This document shows, in pieces, positions 25,368-33,777 of a DNA stretch of 50,702 bases (positions are counted from its first letter, which is position 1; the number at the start of each line of letters is the position of its first letter). The translations under genes and the position numbers were made by a program. The notes under the pieces are model-generated. The model was not told the origin of the DNA. It saw only the letters and a program-made list of their open reading frames with translations, and did no database searches. The stretch is from Desulfurococcaceae archaeon UBA285 (lineage in GTDB: Archaea; Thermoproteota; Thermoprotei_A; Sulfolobales; Desulfurococcaceae). The stretch is taken from NCBI GenBank assembly GCA_002495025.1, contig DADP01000014.1, positions 1 through 50,702 of the forward strand, read 5' to 3'.

Positions 25368-26563
25368 ACTCTACCACCAGCTAGGTCTTTTAAGTGCACT
25401 TTATAACTAGTCTTCTTTTCAAGGTCTACTACTGTAACTCTCTCCATACAGGATATACAGGGGTCTAATGACGCCAATATAACCGGTACATCGGCAAGGC
25501 TGTGTTCTAGATACATAAATCCACTGTTAATTATATTATTAACGCTTGGAGTTCTAATTTTCACTCTATACGGGTTTTGACCTTTACCATCACTCATAAC
25601 GTAATATGTTAACTCACCCCGTGGGGCTTCAACTCTCGTGTATGCTTCTCCAGGTGGGAATTTTCTAGGAAGCCTCTTTTCATCTGGAACAGGGTTTCCA
25701 TCAGATGGTAGGTGTTCAAGTATGTATAATCCCATTTCAATTGATTCTAGTACTTCATCCCATCTAACCATCATTCGCGCCCATGAATCGCCCTCGTTTC
25801 TCGTCACTACATTGAATGGTATTTCACCATATGCATCGTATTTATCGCTTGCTCTAGAATCTATTTTTACACCACTTGCTCTCGCTACTGGGCCCACAAG
25901 GCCGTGACTTGTAACATCACGATATGATATTCTACTAACATCTATTAGTCTCTTTGTAATTGTCTCGTCTTCTTCAAATATCTTCTTGTAGTATTCAACT
26001 CGTGGTTTTAGTTTTAAGAGTATATCTCTCAATCTACTTCTCTTTTCTTCATCTATATCTCTCCGTACTCCTCCAACCATCATGTAGTCTGCCATTACAC
26101 GGCCTCCAGTCAATATTTCTTTTGCTTTCATTACCTTTTCTCTATCTAGCATTATATGCATGAATAGTGTTTCAAAACCAATGATCTCTGCCATTACAGC
26201 GTTGATTAACATGTGGCTATGTATTCTCTCTAATTCCATTGCGAGTACTCTAAGATACTGTGCTCTCTTATTGGGGTATAAATCAAGTATTTGTTCTAGT
26301 GCTCTAACATATACATTTGCATGTACTGCATTACATATTCCACACACTCTTCCAACAATGAATATATCTCTATAGAAACTATTTTTCTCACATAGTTTTT
26401 CTATTCCTCTATGGTTGTATCCAGTGTTGATTTCGACTCTAACTACTCTTTCTCCCTCAGCATATACTTTCAACATTATTGGTTCGTGTAGTGCAGGGTG
26501 TTGTGGACCTATTGGAACCTCCGTGGTTACAATGGGGATTTCTACAACTTTACTCATACTCAT
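25364..26563 (-). CDS. mbhL: [NiFe]-hydrogenase large subunit (MbhL/NuoD-like)
   Basis: Catalytic subunit of 399 residues. Both nickel-site motifs are intact: RVCGICNAVH (C74, C77) and DPCISC (C369, C372). All four Ni ligands are therefore present, unlike complex I NuoD. The presence of hypF upstream, needed for the CN ligands of NiFe sites, supports a working H2-evolving or H2-oxidising enzyme. About 27 residues follow the last Cys; whether they are removed by a maturation protease is not visible. Related Mbs/Mbx sulfur-reductase subunits are the main alternative. Confidence 0.93.
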   Translation of the reverse strand: MSMSKVVEIPIVTTEVPIGPQHPALHEPIMLKVYAEGERVVRVEINTGYNHRGIEKLCEKNSFYRDIFIVGRVCGICNAVHANVYVRALEQILDLYPNKRAQYLRVLAMELERIHSHMLINAVMAEIIGFETLFMHIMLDREKVMKAKEILTGGRVMADYMMVGGVRRDIDEEKRSRLRDILLKLKPRVEYYKKIFEEDETITKRLIDVSRISYRDVTSHGLVGPVARASGVKIDSRASDKYDAYGEIPFNVVTRNEGDSWARMMVRWDEVLESIEMGLYILEHLPSDGNPVPDEKRLPRKFPPGEAYTRVEAPRGELTYYVMSDGKGQNPYRVKIRTPSVNNIINSGFMYLEHSLADVPVILASLDPCISCMERVTVVDLEKKTSYKVHLKDLAGGRV

Positions 26564-26565
26564 TC

Positions 26566-27018
26566 CTATACACCACTGTCTTTTCTCAACGGGTATACTC
26601 CTTTCTCGACTAGATCGCTTGGTACAAAAGCACCTCGTTTAAGGAATGGATTACCATTGAATACAACGCCGAGTAAATCGTGTGTTTCTAGTTCGCCTGC
26701 AAGTGCACCTGGGAGTATGTCTATGATACTATCTATTACGGGGTTTTCACGTGGAAGATGAGTTCTCAATACTATTGTTTCTTCTTCGGGTAGGAGTATA
26801 ACGTAGTAGTCTAATCTGATTTTCCCCTCGTCTTTTAAATCTGTTCCAATTAGTGTTGATAAATAGAAGCTCTCGTAGCCATATTTCTCGATAAGTGCAT
26901 GAAATATTTTCTTTATACTTCCCGGTTCAACAATATAGACTTTTCTATTCGGTTTAACAACACCTTTACCTATCGAGAAGCTTTCAAGAAGACTGTGTTT
27001 GTCCATCTCCACAGCCAT
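26566..27018 (-). CDS. mbhK: NuoC-like subunit (MbhK)
   Basis: 150 residues of the 30-kDa complex I subunit family, with YGYESFYLSTLIGTDLKDEG, RLDYYVILLP and HLPRENPVIDSIIDILPGALAGE in the usual order (quoted in parts). It ties the large and small subunits in the peripheral arm and holds no cofactor. It overlaps the small subunit gene by 35 bp at ATG 27018; a shorter start at codon 5 (MDKH) is possible. Two bp separate it from the large subunit gene. Confidence 0.88.
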   Translation of the reverse strand: MAVEMDKHSLLESFSIGKGVVKPNRKVYIVEPGSIKKIFHALIEKYGYESFYLSTLIGTDLKDEGKIRLDYYVILLPEEETIVLRTHLPRENPVIDSIIDILPGALAGELETHDLLGVVFNGNPFLKRGAFVPSDLVEKGVYPLRKDSGV

Positions 27019-27487
27019 GCTTCTCCACCTCTCCTTTTTTAATTGCTTCTAAAAGCTTAACCAATCCGTCGAGTATAGCCTCTGGTCTCGGTGGACAACC
27101 GGGTATGTAGACGGCAACAGGGACTACTTTGTCAGCACCCCCCACTACACTATAAGATTTATAGAAAACACCGCCATCAACCGCACATGCACCAACAGCT
27201 ACTACGAATTTAGGGCAGGGCATTTGCTCATAGAGAATTTTAAGTCTCTCGGCAGCCTTCTTAGTCACAGCGCCTGTTACAACGAGTATATCTCCGTGCC
27301 TTATACTAGGAGCGAGTTTAACACCAAATCTTTCAGGGTCATAGAGAGGAGTAAGAGAAGCTAGAACCTCTATATCACATCCATTACAAGCACCAGTGTT
27401 AAAGTGAACTAGCCACGGACTATACCTTACAATCTTGTATTCTGGCTTCTTCTCTTCTACTTGTACCTGTGTCATATGAAAACACAC
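26984..27487 (-). CDS. mbhJ: [NiFe]-hydrogenase small subunit (MbhJ/NuoB-like)
   Basis: 167 residues binding the proximal [4Fe-4S] cluster: NTGACNGCDIE (two Cys), VGACAVDGG and PGCPPRP. It lacks the extra ferredoxin domain of large small-subunits, as in Mbh, Ech and complex I. First gene of the operon. GTG 27487 lies about 28 bp after the TATA box and may be a leaderless start; ATG 27475 is the alternative. Cytosolic peripheral arm. Confidence 0.93.
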   Translation of the reverse strand: MCFHMTQVQVEEKKPEYKIVRYSPWLVHFNTGACNGCDIEVLASLTPLYDPERFGVKLAPSIRHGDILVVTGAVTKKAAERLKILYEQMPCPKFVVAVGACAVDGGVFYKSYSVVGGADKVVPVAVYIPGCPPRPEAILDGLVKLLEAIKKGEVEKHGCGDGQTQSS

Positions 27488-27511
27488 TCATGTAAACCTA
27501 TATAGGAAGTG

Positions 27512-27519
27512 CTTAAAAA
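27512..27519 (-). promoter_or_regulatory. TATA box of the hydrogenase operon
   Basis: On the minus strand ATTTTTAA centred about 28 bp before GTG 27487, in the only non-coding gap (27488-27583) between hypF and the thirteen-gene cluster. hypF is thus probably on a separate upstream transcript. Confidence 0.5.
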
Positions 27520-27583
27520 TGCTATGTGGAATATAAATCCCACTGCAATATAGTGATTGATTAATTTAATTAAAAAACACTAA

Positions 27584-29917
27584 TTAACTATTTACACTAG
27601 TATATAGAGAGGCTGCTACTACTTGACCAAATGCTAGTCCACCATCATTTGGAGGTATTCTCCTCGGTATTAACACATTTAAGCCATGTTCAGCTAGTTT
27701 ATTTCTCAATCCTCTATATATGTATTCATTTACTATTGCTCCCCCCGATGCTACTACATAGTCCACGCGAAGGCCCTTTATTGATTCCAATACTAGTTCT
27801 CCAAGTGCAACTCCATAATTATATAGAAAGCTACGTGCTATTGTTTCTACTTCAAGTCTTTCTTTGTTATTTAATATCCATTCAACTACTTCTCTATAGT
27901 CTAATAGTAGAAGATTGTTTTCACTTGTAATTTTGAAATCGTCGATTTCTCTTATCTCGCCGTGATATGCTCTTGCTTCAAGCCATATTGCTGGTTCTCC
28001 TTCATAACTCCTCGTTATAGATGGATTTAGTATTGCTGCAACCATGTCTATTAATCTACCAGTACTTGATGCTGGAGTATATCTTCCTAGTTTAACTAGT
28101 TTATAAACGGCCTCTAATTCTACTAAGACTTCTCTCTCCAGGTTTAATCCAAGGAGTTTAAATACTTCTTGTAATTCAAAACCTTGTTTTACAAAGTATG
28201 ATACTGCTAATCTAATAGGTTGATATGTGTCTCTATCACTTGTTAGTGGGAGTGGCTTTATTGAACCGAGCCTCTTAAACCCATATTCCTCGGTGTTGAA
28301 TAATAGTATTTCAGCGCCCCATATAGTGTTATCCAGCCCCCAGCCAACACCATCTAGTGCTACCCCGGCTACTAGTCCACTGAGATTATTGTCTACTGCT
28401 GCACCTAGTACGTGGGCGTAGTGGTGTTGTATTTCAACGACATTTAATCCATTGCTCTCCGCGTACTTTAATCCTATTTTCCTCGAGTAGAGTCTTGGAT
28501 GCATGTCTACAACTACTACTGGCTTGTATTTTTCTCCTATGTGGTAGTTTTCCACGAGGAATTCTATAGAGGACAACAGGTCTCTCTGAGCACTGAGTGA
28601 GTCTAGGTCGCCGATATACTGTGTTAAAACCACTTTGTCCTCGAAGCCAACCGCTCCCGCTGAAGTTAAATCCCCGCCGAAAGCAATATATTCGCCGTTT
28701 AAATCCCTATTTATAGTGATCCATGCTGGCGCATACCCTCTGCTCCTCCTTAGAAACACGTAGCTACCTCCTGTCTTTCTCAATACACTATCGTCCACTC
28801 TATTCACTATTTCCCTGTCGTGTACTAGGAAGTAGTCGGCTATTTCTCCCAGCTTCGCCCTGGCACACTCTTCACTCGTACACATTGGTTCGCCGTGAAC
28901 GTTTCCACTGGTCATTACGAGGAATTTGTCCCGGGTATTCATTAACAACAAGTAGTGGAGTGGTGTATAGGCAATAAATACTCCCTCATGAGACAAGTCG
29001 GGAGAGACATATCTAGACACAGGGGAATCTGGCTTCTTGGGTAGAAGCAGTATTGGTGCCTGGGGAGACCTTAACAACTCCTCGTCACTGGAATCCATGT
29101 ATACTAGTTTCTTGAGGACATCAACGTCAAGCCCCATTACAGCAAACGGCTTTCTCGGTCTCTTCTTTCTCTTTCTAAGCTCTAATACAACATCATCGTT
29201 TGTTGCTAGTGATGCTATGTGGTATCCACCAATGCCTTTTACCGCTACAATATAGCCTTCATCTATTAATTTAGCTGCTTCTACTATTGGATCATCAACA
29301 ACTATTTCTCTAAAATCTCTGTCAAGTAGTTTCAATCTCGGTCCATCGCGGGGGCAACTAATGCCCTGGGCGTGATATCTTCTAGTATTCTCTGGGTCTC
29401 TATACTCTCTAAGACAGTCTTCACAGAGAATGTATTTCCCCATAGCAGTGTTTTCACGGTCATATGGTGATTTATACATCATAGAGAATCGTGGTCCGCA
29501 CCATGCACACGAGTTAAATGGGTACTTATATCTCCTGTTGCTTGGATCTAGTATTTCTCTGAGGCAATCACTACATACTGCAAAGTCTGGTGGTATATTA
29601 GACCTTGTGTATACACCGCTCTCGCTTTTCTCAATTGTGAATAACTCGTATCCTCTCGGTTCTTCAAAAGATGCATAGATATAGTCTATTATTGCAACAG
29701 GTGGTTTTTCATAGAATATAGATGCTAGGAAATTATCGATTGACTCTGAGTCTCCTTCAATCCATACTTCGACTTCGCTACCACCAATGTTTTTAACGTA
29801 TCCTTTCAATCCGTGTTTTAGTGCTATACGAGTTATAAATGGCCTGAATCCAACTCCCTGTACTAGTCCTACAAATACTAGGTGTAAAGCTAGAGGTTTA
29901 TACATTTCGATACACAC
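27584..29917 (-). CDS. hypF: Carbamoyltransferase HypF, hydrogenase maturation
   Basis: Transfers a carbamoyl group to HypE to form the CN ligands of NiFe hydrogenase. The 777 residues have the full domain order: acylphosphatase (VGLVQGVGFRP, about 10-95), zinc-finger pair (about 113-190), YrdC-like ATP domain (about 205-385) and Kae1-like domain with HHYAH and 'ASGGAIVNEY'. The first zinc site is CSDC...CAWC. The second reads CEDC...CPRD, so its fourth ligand is Asp instead of Cys. GTG 29917 or ATG 29905 may start it. It follows the moa genes by 16 bp and may share their transcript. Confidence 0.96.
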   Translation of the reverse strand: MCIEMYKPLALHLVFVGLVQGVGFRPFITRIALKHGLKGYVKNIGGSEVEVWIEGDSESIDNFLASIFYEKPPVAIIDYIYASFEEPRGYELFTIEKSESGVYTRSNIPPDFAVCSDCLREILDPSNRRYKYPFNSCAWCGPRFSMMYKSPYDRENTAMGKYILCEDCLREYRDPENTRRYHAQGISCPRDGPRLKLLDRDFREIVVDDPIVEAAKLIDEGYIVAVKGIGGYHIASLATNDDVVLELRKRKKRPRKPFAVMGLDVDVLKKLVYMDSSDEELLRSPQAPILLLPKKPDSPVSRYVSPDLSHEGVFIAYTPLHYLLLMNTRDKFLVMTSGNVHGEPMCTSEECARAKLGEIADYFLVHDREIVNRVDDSVLRKTGGSYVFLRRSRGYAPAWITINRDLNGEYIAFGGDLTSAGAVGFEDKVVLTQYIGDLDSLSAQRDLLSSIEFLVENYHIGEKYKPVVVVDMHPRLYSRKIGLKYAESNGLNVVEIQHHYAHVLGAAVDNNLSGLVAGVALDGVGWGLDNTIWGAEILLFNTEEYGFKRLGSIKPLPLTSDRDTYQPIRLAVSYFVKQGFELQEVFKLLGLNLEREVLVELEAVYKLVKLGRYTPASSTGRLIDMVAAILNPSITRSYEGEPAIWLEARAYHGEIREIDDFKITSENNLLLLDYREVVEWILNNKERLEVETIARSFLYNYGVALGELVLESIKGLRVDYVVASGGAIVNEYIYRGLRNKLAEHGLNVLIPRRIPPNDGGLAFGQVVAASLYTSVNS

Positions 29918-29933
29918 GCCACTTAATTATCTA

Positions 29934-30629
29934 TCAACTATTTTTCTGTCTTGGTATTCTCACACCATCTCCTATAATCCAGTATTCTCCATCACTCCTC
30001 TTTTCTAGTTTGAATACTGGTACTTCTTTCTTTACTCTCTCGAGTATAATCTGCATTGCTTTTATTGCATTACTCCTATTTTCTCCGAGTGTTGCAATTA
30101 GTAGAGTTGTCTCGCCTGGTTTTCGCTCGCCGAGCCAGTGCCATATAACAACTGCTTTTAAACCATGTTTTACTCCTTCTTCAACAGCTATTTTTCTCAT
30201 TTGATTAATTGCTGCTTCTTCAACTGCTTCGTATTCTAATACTTCTACTTTGTTTTCACCAATCAATCCCTTTACAAAACCTATAAATATTGATAGTGCT
30301 CCGGAGGCAGGGTCTATTCTACTAAGATCTTCGAGTATTTTGTTTAAATCTGGTTTCTCATCGCGTATTAGTCTTACATCTATGTGTAGTCCTCCACCTG
30401 CAAATGGTGGTGTTAAATATACTGTTACATTGTCTTCGCTAATTAAATACTCCATAGATACTACTTCGCCGTTTACAATAGCTATTACTTCTATGTCTCT
30501 GGGTAGACTGTATTTACTCCGCAGTATTTCTACAATATCGACTACTCTAACAGGGCCGTCTACAACTAGTTCTATTGTTTCACCAAGTATATCTCTCAGT
30601 AGAGATAGTGTTTTAATTTTGATTTTCAC
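29934..30629 (-). CDS. moaDE: Fused MoaD-MoaE molybdopterin synthase
   Basis: A single chain with MoaD (residues 1-79, ending TPPFAGG) joined through one further Gly to MoaE (from about 81). MoaE features are present: HWLGERKPGE, NRSNA (Arg kept) and the two catalytic lysines in RVKKEVPVFKLE. Molybdopterin synthase adds two sulfurs to precursor Z from the thiocarboxylated C-terminus of MoaD. In this fusion that Gly-Gly is internal, so cleavage after G79 seems needed. Start GTG 30629 has AGGTTGA 5 bp upstream; TTG 30638 is alternative. Overlaps moaC. A comparable fusion, MoaX, is known in Mycobacterium tuberculosis. Confidence 0.92.
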   Translation of the reverse strand: MKIKIKTLSLLRDILGETIELVVDGPVRVVDIVEILRSKYSLPRDIEVIAIVNGEVVSMEYLISEDNVTVYLTPPFAGGGLHIDVRLIRDEKPDLNKILEDLSRIDPASGALSIFIGFVKGLIGENKVEVLEYEAVEEAAINQMRKIAVEEGVKHGLKAVVIWHWLGERKPGETTLLIATLGENRSNAIKAMQIILERVKKEVPVFKLEKRSDGEYWIIGDGVRIPRQKNS

Positions 30630-31071
30630 GTTGTTCAACCTTGACTTTACTGATTACTCTTATATCTGTGATAACTGTGTAGGGGTATTGACCCGACTCG
30701 TCTTTCTCGTATTTTTTAACCATATCCCAGATATTCAATAGTGCTATTGCTACACCAGTTAATGCCTCCATTTCCACGCCTGTTTGAGCAGTAGATTTTA
30801 CAGTGACGTATACTCTAATCCCTTCGTCTTCTACATTGTATTTTACATCGACGTTTGTTATTGGTATGTTATGACATAGTGGTAGTAGTAGTGGAGTGTT
30901 TTTAACAGCGTTTATTGCAGCTATTGTTGAAGCTGTTAATACATCTCCTTTTTCAACTAGTTTGTTTTTTATACGGTGAATAGTTTCAGGTTTTAGTTTT
31001 ATAAAACCTGTAGCTGTTGCCTCTCTATATGAAACCGGCTTGCTTGTAATATCAATCATTTTAATAGACAT
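30613..31071 (-). CDS. moaC: Cyclic pyranopterin monophosphate synthase accessory protein MoaC
   Basis: Acts with MoaA to make cyclic pyranopterin phosphate from GTP. The 152 residues carry the family motifs LPLCHNIPI, GVEMEALTGV and DMVK, with the catalytic Lys in the last. It sits 4 bp downstream of moaA and overlaps the moaD-moaE fusion by about 17 bp, so the three are cotranscribed. Cytosolic. Confidence 0.96.
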   Translation of the reverse strand: MSIKMIDITSKPVSYREATATGFIKLKPETIHRIKNKLVEKGDVLTASTIAAINAVKNTPLLLPLCHNIPITNVDVKYNVEDEGIRVYVTVKSTAQTGVEMEALTGVAIALLNIWDMVKKYEKDESGQYPYTVITDIRVISKVKVEQRENQN

Positions 31072-31075
31072 ACTA

Positions 31076-31954
31076 CTACCCCGGAGGCTTGAAAAACGGT
31101 TTTCTAAGCAGTACTATCTCTCTAAATGCCTTTATGAGCTCCTCTCTATTTCTCGTTTTTACTTGTTCTACAATACTAATTCTCGGTTGTTCAACGTATA
31201 GACACGGCTTTAAATAGCCGTCTGGTGTAAGCCTTATTCTCGAACACTTTGAACAAAACAAGTAGTTTCCATATCCAACAACAACTTCTACTTTTACACC
31301 GGAGTCGAGTATGTACACCGGTCTATTGTGCAGTTCTCTAAAGTATTTCTTAACGGCTTTCTCCTCGAGGTATTTAATGATCTCTCCTACTCCAACGTGT
31401 TCTTTTTCATAAACGCCTGGTGGTACGCCGAGAGGTATTAATTCTATTACATTAATACTTAATCCTCTAGATTCAGCATAGGATATTATTTTTGTAAACT
31501 CGCCAATATTGGATTTCATGACGAGATAGTTTAATTTTACTTTTATACCATAGTCTAGTGCTCTATCAATACCTTCAAGCACTCTCTTTAGTAGAATAGA
31601 GCCTCCTGTAATGTATCTATAGACTTCTGGGTTTAACGAGTGGAGACTCACATTTACTCTATCTAATCCTGCTTCGGCTAAAACACCTGCTTTTAATGAT
31701 AGTAGAGATCCATTTGTTACAAGTGAAACCTCACTAGAATATGGTTTTATACTAGCTACTATTTCATGTATGTCTCTTCTAACTAGTGGTTCTCCACCAG
31801 TCAACTTATAGTATTTTACTCCTAATTTACTTGCTACATCAGCTATAAAACCATAGTCATCTGCACTAAATACATCTCTTGTATTCCAGAAAATCCCCTC
31901 TCTATGACAAAATATGCAATTATAATTACAACTAGAAGTAACAAGTATTCTCAA
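31076..31954 (-). CDS. moaA: GTP 3',8-cyclase MoaA (start upstream is non-canonical)
   Basis: Radical SAM enzyme that rearranges GTP in the first step of molybdopterin synthesis. The N-terminal cluster site is SCNYNCIFCH, followed by TGGEPL; the second, substrate-side cluster is CSKCSRIRLTPDGYLKPC. The first usual start codon is TTG 31954, but the frame continues upstream with LIDPYGRRIDSLR, which is the conserved MoaA N-terminus. That region has no ATG, GTG or TTG, only ATT 32002 and ATC 31996 after an AGGAGG ribosome site at 32003-32008. The true start is probably there. The C-terminus ends in PPG rather than the usual GG. Confidence 0.92.
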   Translation of the reverse strand: MRILVTSSCNYNCIFCHREGIFWNTRDVFSADDYGFIADVASKLGVKYYKLTGGEPLVRRDIHEIVASIKPYSSEVSLVTNGSLLSLKAGVLAEAGLDRVNVSLHSLNPEVYRYITGGSILLKRVLEGIDRALDYGIKVKLNYLVMKSNIGEFTKIISYAESRGLSINVIELIPLGVPPGVYEKEHVGVGEIIKYLEEKAVKKYFRELHNRPVYILDSGVKVEVVVGYGNYLFCSKCSRIRLTPDGYLKPCLYVEQPRISIVEQVKTRNREELIKAFREIVLLRKPFFKPPG

Positions 31955-32099
31955 ACTATCTATTCTCCTACCGTAAGGGTCTATTAATCTCTCGATTTTA
32001 ATCCTCCTCTTCTACTATGTTAAATTATAACAGGGGTATTTTAATATCAAAAACAGAGAATTCATGTATAAACTAGGTGTTTCTATAGGTTGACGAGTA

Positions 32100-32987
32100 A
32101 TGAAGCCTGGTCCAGAGTGTTTAAGGTGTTTAATAACAACTAGATTGAAAGAAGTAGAAAAATCGAGTTTAAGTGATACCGAGAAGTTTATTGTTTCTAA
32201 AATGATAGCTGGAAAAATACTTGAACTGTTCAATCCAGATGTAGAGTTGACTAAGCTAGCTACAAGTATATTTAAATACAGTGTTTCACTAGCACCAAGT
32301 ATTATAGAATACTATAGACTAGTAAAGAAGGCGTCAAATAAGAAAGCACTAGAATCCCTCTCCCTACACCGTGAATACGCTGGAAAACTCGATGGCTACG
32401 AAAGATTTGAATACCTAGTTAAACTATCAGCTATTGCAAACCTCATTGATTATGGTGTTGCAGACCACAATCCCGTAGAAAACACTTTAACACCAAAAAC
32501 AATTATTGAATACCCTGTAGTAGTCAACGATATTTCAAAACTATATAGTGTACTCAGCCGGGGAGGTAAGACTATAGCATGGTTATTTGACAACTCAGGA
32601 GAAGTAGTATATGATACACTACTAGTGAGTGAAATAAAATCGCTTGGTAATAAAGTATATGGATTAGTAAAGGAAGAACCAGGTTTTCAAAACGATGTAA
32701 CAATAAGTGATGCATTAGAACTACAATTAGATAAACTACTCGATAAACTAGTTGTATATGGTTCAACATCATCAATACATATTGAAGCATTAAACAACAG
32801 GGTAAAAGAAGTACTTGGAGAAGTAGATTTAATTATAGCAAAGGGTATGAGTCACTACGAGTATTTATCAGAAGTAGACCTTGGAAAACCAGTATGCTTT
32901 ATTCTAATCCCTAAATGCGATGTTGTAGCGAGAGCAATAAAAGAGGGTTCAAAAGGTAAAATAGTTGTATTGTGTCGTGGTGTATAA
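32100..32987 (+). CDS. DUF89/ARMT1-family metal-dependent phosphatase
   Basis: 295 residues of the DUF89 damage-control phosphatase family, which hydrolyse unwanted sugar phosphates or phosphopantetheine-type metabolites. Visible motifs are the N-terminal CLRC pair, the metal site DNSGEVVYD, a NDVT segment, and IIAKGMSHYE, where the family has its second phosphate/metal loop. Starts at ATG 32100, divergent from moaA. The next gene, a DNA alkyltransferase, follows after 2 bp. Natural substrate unknown. Confidence 0.9.
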   Translation: MKPGPECLRCLITTRLKEVEKSSLSDTEKFIVSKMIAGKILELFNPDVELTKLATSIFKYSVSLAPSIIEYYRLVKKASNKKALESLSLHREYAGKLDGYERFEYLVKLSAIANLIDYGVADHNPVENTLTPKTIIEYPVVVNDISKLYSVLSRGGKTIAWLFDNSGEVVYDTLLVSEIKSLGNKVYGLVKEEPGFQNDVTISDALELQLDKLLDKLVVYGSTSSIHIEALNNRVKEVLGEVDLIIAKGMSHYEYLSEVDLGKPVCFILIPKCDVVARAIKEGSKGKIVVLCRGV

Positions 32988-32989
32988 TA

Positions 32990-33358
32990 GTGCTTTTAAT
33001 ATCTAAATCTAGAAATAGACTCGTTATTCAAAAAGCATCTAGAAACGATCTATGTGAAGCAGTATACATCCTTATTAGTCTTATACCACCCGGATACGTT
33101 ACAAGCTATGGAAGTATAGCTAGAACACTTGGAGTAAGCCCTAGACTTGTAGCATGGTGTTTAAAAAACAATAAGCAACCAATTGTTATTCCATGTCATA
33201 GAGTAGTCCACAGCAATCTAGAACTTGGAGGATATACAGGAGCTTCAAGAGAATTCAAAAAGAAACTCCTAGAAGTAGAAGGCGTAGTAGTAGATAGTAA
33301 GGAGAGGATTTCAAGAAACCACTTTATAGACATCAAAGAACTCTTAGAAAGCCAGTAG
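32990..33358 (+). CDS. ogt: Methylated-DNA-protein cysteine methyltransferase (MGMT), short form
   Basis: Removes O6-alkyl groups from guanine by suicidal transfer to Cys. The acceptor site IPCHRVV and the SPRLVAW helix with the base-flipping Arg are intact, together with YGSIARTLG of the helix-turn-helix. GTG 32990, preceded by GGTG at 8 bp, gives 122 residues. That is barely more than the catalytic C-terminal domain, with most of the usual N-terminal ribonuclease-H-like domain missing. It follows the DUF89 gene by 2 bp. The Cys distinguishes it from alkyltransferase-like (ATL) proteins. Confidence 0.92.
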   Translation: MLLISKSRNRLVIQKASRNDLCEAVYILISLIPPGYVTSYGSIARTLGVSPRLVAWCLKNNKQPIVIPCHRVVHSNLELGGYTGASREFKKKLLEVEGVVVDSKERISRNHFIDIKELLESQ

Positions 33359-33359
33359 A

Positions 33360-33708
33360 CTAGAGTTCCTTGACAACTCTTAGAATAGAGTTATATACAT
33401 CTCTATTATTCGTTATCTTCTTACATATTTCACACGGGTCAAACGACTTGCCACTAGCTATCTCTGCTACATAGTTGTCAAGTAGGTTTTTGAGCTCTGG
33501 GAGTTTCTCGACAACAGCCATACAATGTATTCTCCTCCTCCCAGTGATCAAGTAGTTGACAGCTGGTTGTTTCATACCGAGGATTTTTGATGTTTTCAAC
33601 TGCGAGAACCCGTATTCTTTAACTAGCATACAAGCTATATACGCTTTAATCGCTGGAAGTATTTTTCTAACGTATACTTCACAATAAGACGTTGGCGTTT
33701 TTACTCAC
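33360..33708 (-). pseudogene. HTH transcriptional regulator (COG2522-like), frame disrupted near its start
   Basis: The helix-turn-helix is clear: YGFSQLKTSKILGMKQPAVNYL followed by ITGRRR (quoted as two segments), and the tail has a DPCEIC motif. An ATG at 33629 would give 89 residues, but the frame extends upstream with TPTSYCEVYVRKILPAIKA, a typical family N-terminus, without any start codon before a stop. GTG 33708, after GGT and in a neighbouring frame, would encode MSK then join this frame if one A were removed from the AAAAA run at 33698-33702. So either a natural one-base insertion or a homopolymer sequencing error. Convergent with MGMT. Confidence 0.7.
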
Positions 33709-33751
33709 CAATAACCTTGTTATTCCAATAAAATAGATTAAAATATACATG

Positions 33752-33760
33752 CTTATATAT
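33752..33760 (+). promoter_or_regulatory. TATA box of the moaB operon
   Basis: CTTATATAT ends 17 bp before ATG 33778, predicting a transcript that begins at or within a few bases of the start codon. A second AT-rich element at 33739-33749 would give an 8-nt leader. Confidence 0.45.
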
Positions 33761-33777
33761 CAATAATCGTGTTATAA

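Noticed and set aside
19379..27487. Annotation as respiratory NADH dehydrogenase (complex I)
   Set aside because: Ni-binding cysteines are all present in the large subunit, Mrp-type subunits dominate, and no NuoEFG are present.
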